NCBI GenBank assembly: GCA_903865435.1
Contig: CAIPJS010000086.1
Span: forward strand, 1-64,000
Length of the DNA stretch: 64,000 nt
Direction of reading: 5' to 3'
Source: an uncultured Bacteroidota bacterium
GTDB lineage: Bacteria > Bacteroidota > Bacteroidia > Chitinophagales > Chitinophagaceae
The notes below the pieces were generated by a model. That model saw nothing but the letters and a program-made list of their open reading frames with translations, had not been told where the DNA came from and did not search any database. A program made the position numbers and the translations under genes. Positions 62,065 through 64,000 of the stretch are shown one piece after another. Position 1 is the stretch's first letter; every line of letters starts with the position of its first letter.

Positions 62065-62862
62065 ATGACCCATCCTTTTACTTATATCGATCCCAATGCA
62101 AAAATTGCTCCCAATGTGAAAATTGATCCCTTTACGGTGATTCATGGTGAAGTAACCATTGGAGAAGGCACATGGATTGGCAGTAGTGTCACCATTATGA
62201 ATGGGACCAAAATTGGAAAAAATTGTCGCATATTTCCAGGTGCAGTGATTGGTGCTGATCCACAAGATTTAAAATTCAACGGAGAAAAAACTACTGTTGA
62301 AATTGGGGATGGTACCACCATTAGAGAATTTGTAACCATCAACCGTGGAACTTCAGATAGATGGATTACCAAAGTGGGCAACAATTGTTTGATCATGGCC
62401 TACAGTCACATTGCACACGATTGTATCATTGGAAATCATTGCATTTTGAGCAATAGTGTACAAATAGCAGGGCACGTTACCTTAGGCGACTACGCTTGGA
62501 TTGCAGGGGTGAGTGCGGTGCATCAATTTGTAAACATTGGTCAACACGCTTATATTGCAGGAGGTAGTTTAGTAAGTAAAGATGTGCCCCCTTATATTAA
62601 AGCAGTCCGCAATCCATTAAGTTATGGTGGCGTCAATAGCGTTGGATTAAAAAGAAGAGGGTTTGATTTAGAAAAAATTAATCACATATTGGATATCTAC
62701 AGATATATTTTTAGCAAAGGCATGAACACTACACAAGCACTTGAATTTATTGAAGAAGAAATTCCAGCTACCGATGAGCGCGACGAAATTGTAACTTTTG
62801 TAAGAGAAAGTGGACGTGGCGTAATTAAAAGATTTGGGAAAGGTGTGGTGGAAGAAGATTAG
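62065..62862 (+). CDS. lpxA: UDP-N-acetylglucosamine acyltransferase
   Basis: IDPNAKIAPNVKIDPFTVI; MAYSHIAHDCIIGNHCILSN; VGLKRRGF. Confidence 0.96.
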   Translation: MTHPFTYIDPNAKIAPNVKIDPFTVIHGEVTIGEGTWIGSSVTIMNGTKIGKNCRIFPGAVIGADPQDLKFNGEKTTVEIGDGTTIREFVTINRGTSDRWITKVGNNCLIMAYSHIAHDCIIGNHCILSNSVQIAGHVTLGDYAWIAGVSAVHQFVNIGQHAYIAGGSLVSKDVPPYIKAVRNPLSYGGVNSVGLKRRGFDLEKINHILDIYRYIFSKGMNTTQALEFIEEEIPATDERDEIVTFVRESGRGVIKRFGKGVVEED

Positions 62863-62864
62863 TC

Positions 62865-63497
62865 ATGACAAAAATTAGCCTAAAAGAAGCAGGTAAGCGT
62901 TTTAATAAAGATTGGATTTTTTCTGATCTACATTTTGATTTCAATCAAGGCCAACATTATGCCATCATTGGCAACAATGGTTCTGGAAAAAGTACTTTAC
63001 TACAAATTATTGCTGGCTATGGCAGTTTAACCAAAGGAAAAATTGATTGGGAAGGTCATGATGCTACCAGCATTTTTCAAGACATTAGTTTTGCTGCACC
63101 GTATTTAGAACTGGTAGAAGAATTTACTACGCTGGAACAAATTCATTTTCACACGCAATTCAAATCATTACAAAAACAATTGACTGTTGAAAGTATTATT
63201 GAATTGATAGGATTAAAAAAAGCAGCCGATAAACAAATCAGGTATTTTAGTAGTGGTATGAAACAAAGACTTAAACTGGCTTTAGCTATTTTTTCGGACA
63301 GCCCTATTTTATTATTGGATGAACCCTGCAGCAATTTAGATAAAGAAGGTTACGAATTATACCATCACTTGATGTCCAAGTACGCCATGCATAAGCTAAT
63401 TATTGTAGGAAGTAATGATACTGCCGAATACCAATTTTGTAGTCAATATTTAAATTTAATGGACTACAAATCAAAATCAATCGAAGCCAAGTACTAG
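62865..63497 (+). CDS. ABC transporter ATP-binding protein
   Basis: IGNNGSGKSTLLQII; YFSSGMKQRLKLALA; LLLDEPCSNLD. Confidence 0.93.
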   Translation: MTKISLKEAGKRFNKDWIFSDLHFDFNQGQHYAIIGNNGSGKSTLLQIIAGYGSLTKGKIDWEGHDATSIFQDISFAAPYLELVEEFTTLEQIHFHTQFKSLQKQLTVESIIELIGLKKAADKQIRYFSSGMKQRLKLALAIFSDSPILLLDEPCSNLDKEGYELYHHLMSKYAMHKLIIVGSNDTAEYQFCSQYLNLMDYKSKSIEAKY

Positions 63498-64000
63498 CTT
63501 CTGCTGGTAATCATCAAATTTAAATCGGTATACTTTAAATCGAATTTTGCGCTGATATAAAAATCGGTTAAGGCGCCTTTGTATAAATAAATTCCTTCTC
63601 TTAAATGTGCTTGCTGCCAAATAATTTCAGACAAGCCCCCCAAATCTCCCACTTGCACTAATAAAGGCATAAGTACATTGCTAATTGCCTGACTTGCTGT
63701 TCGTGCAAATCCACTTGGTATATTGGGCACACCGTAATGAATCACATCATGCTTAATCATGATGGGGTTTTCATGATTGGTCAATTCACTGGTTTCAAAA
63801 CAACCGCCACGATCAATGGCTACATCAATAATGATGCTGCCTGGACGCATAGCAGCGACCATCTCTTCACTCACCACAATAGGAGCTCGGCCAAAATCAT
63901 TCCTCAAAGCACCCACAGCAACTTCACAGGTTTTTAACTGCTTCGCCAATATTTTTGGTTCTAATACAGAGGTCCAAACTCTTTGTCCTAAATTATTTTG
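63494..64000 (-). CDS. ald: Alanine dehydrogenase, C-terminal part (continues beyond window)
   Basis: QNNLGQRVWTSVLEPKILAKQLKTCEVAVGALR...IDVAIDRGGCFETSELTNHENPIMIKHDVIHYGVPNIPS; frame open to 64000. Confidence 0.9.
   Translation of the reverse strand, partial: QNNLGQRVWTSVLEPKILAKQLKTCEVAVGALRNDFGRAPIVVSEEMVAAMRPGSIIIDVAIDRGGCFETSELTNHENPIMIKHDVIHYGVPNIPSGFARTASQAISNVLMPLLVQVGDLGGLSEIIWQQAHLREGIYLYKGALTDFYISAKFDLKYTDLNLMITSRS

Overview
Low-GC chromosomal window from a Bacteroidota bacterium, probably Chitinophagaceae-like. Lineage is inferred from gene content: LpxC-FabZ fusion, type IX secretion genes, and TAnnTTTG promoters. Most of the window is dense core genome. It contains a dcw cell-wall/division cluster (mraZ-rsmH-ftsL-ftsI-murE-mraY-murD-ftsW), queA, an orphan histidine kinase, glpK-glpF-atpD-atpC, and a T9SS locus (porV-porU with divergent gldJ). 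It also contains ispF-murF, tRNA-Ser(GGA), gltX, a B12-binding subunit, an enoyl-CoA hydratase, fumC, an AraC regulator with an amidohydrolase, gyrB, mfd and a large T9SS-type subtilase. The last third holds glyS, dtd, tRNA-Leu(TAG), tig-clpP-clpP-clpX plus an untracked 49-aa ORF, lpxD-lpxC/fabZ-lpxA, and a partial alanine dehydrogenase. No CRISPR array, prophage or transposase was seen. The most unusual parts are non-coding or very small: (i) a 0.5-kb composite inverted-repeat element between fumC and the amidohydrolase, with a possibly related smaller palindrome at about 47.0 kb; (ii) a four-unit 10-bp repeat array upstream of mraZ that looks like a MraZ operator; (iii) a Cys-rich AraC regulator with a perfect GGGTCA-N5-TGACCC operator candidate; (iv) the 49-aa ORF between clpX and a terminator; (v) several genes whose -7 element sits 3-6 nt from the start codon, suggesting leaderless mRNAs. 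All calls come from reading the sequence; no database search was run.
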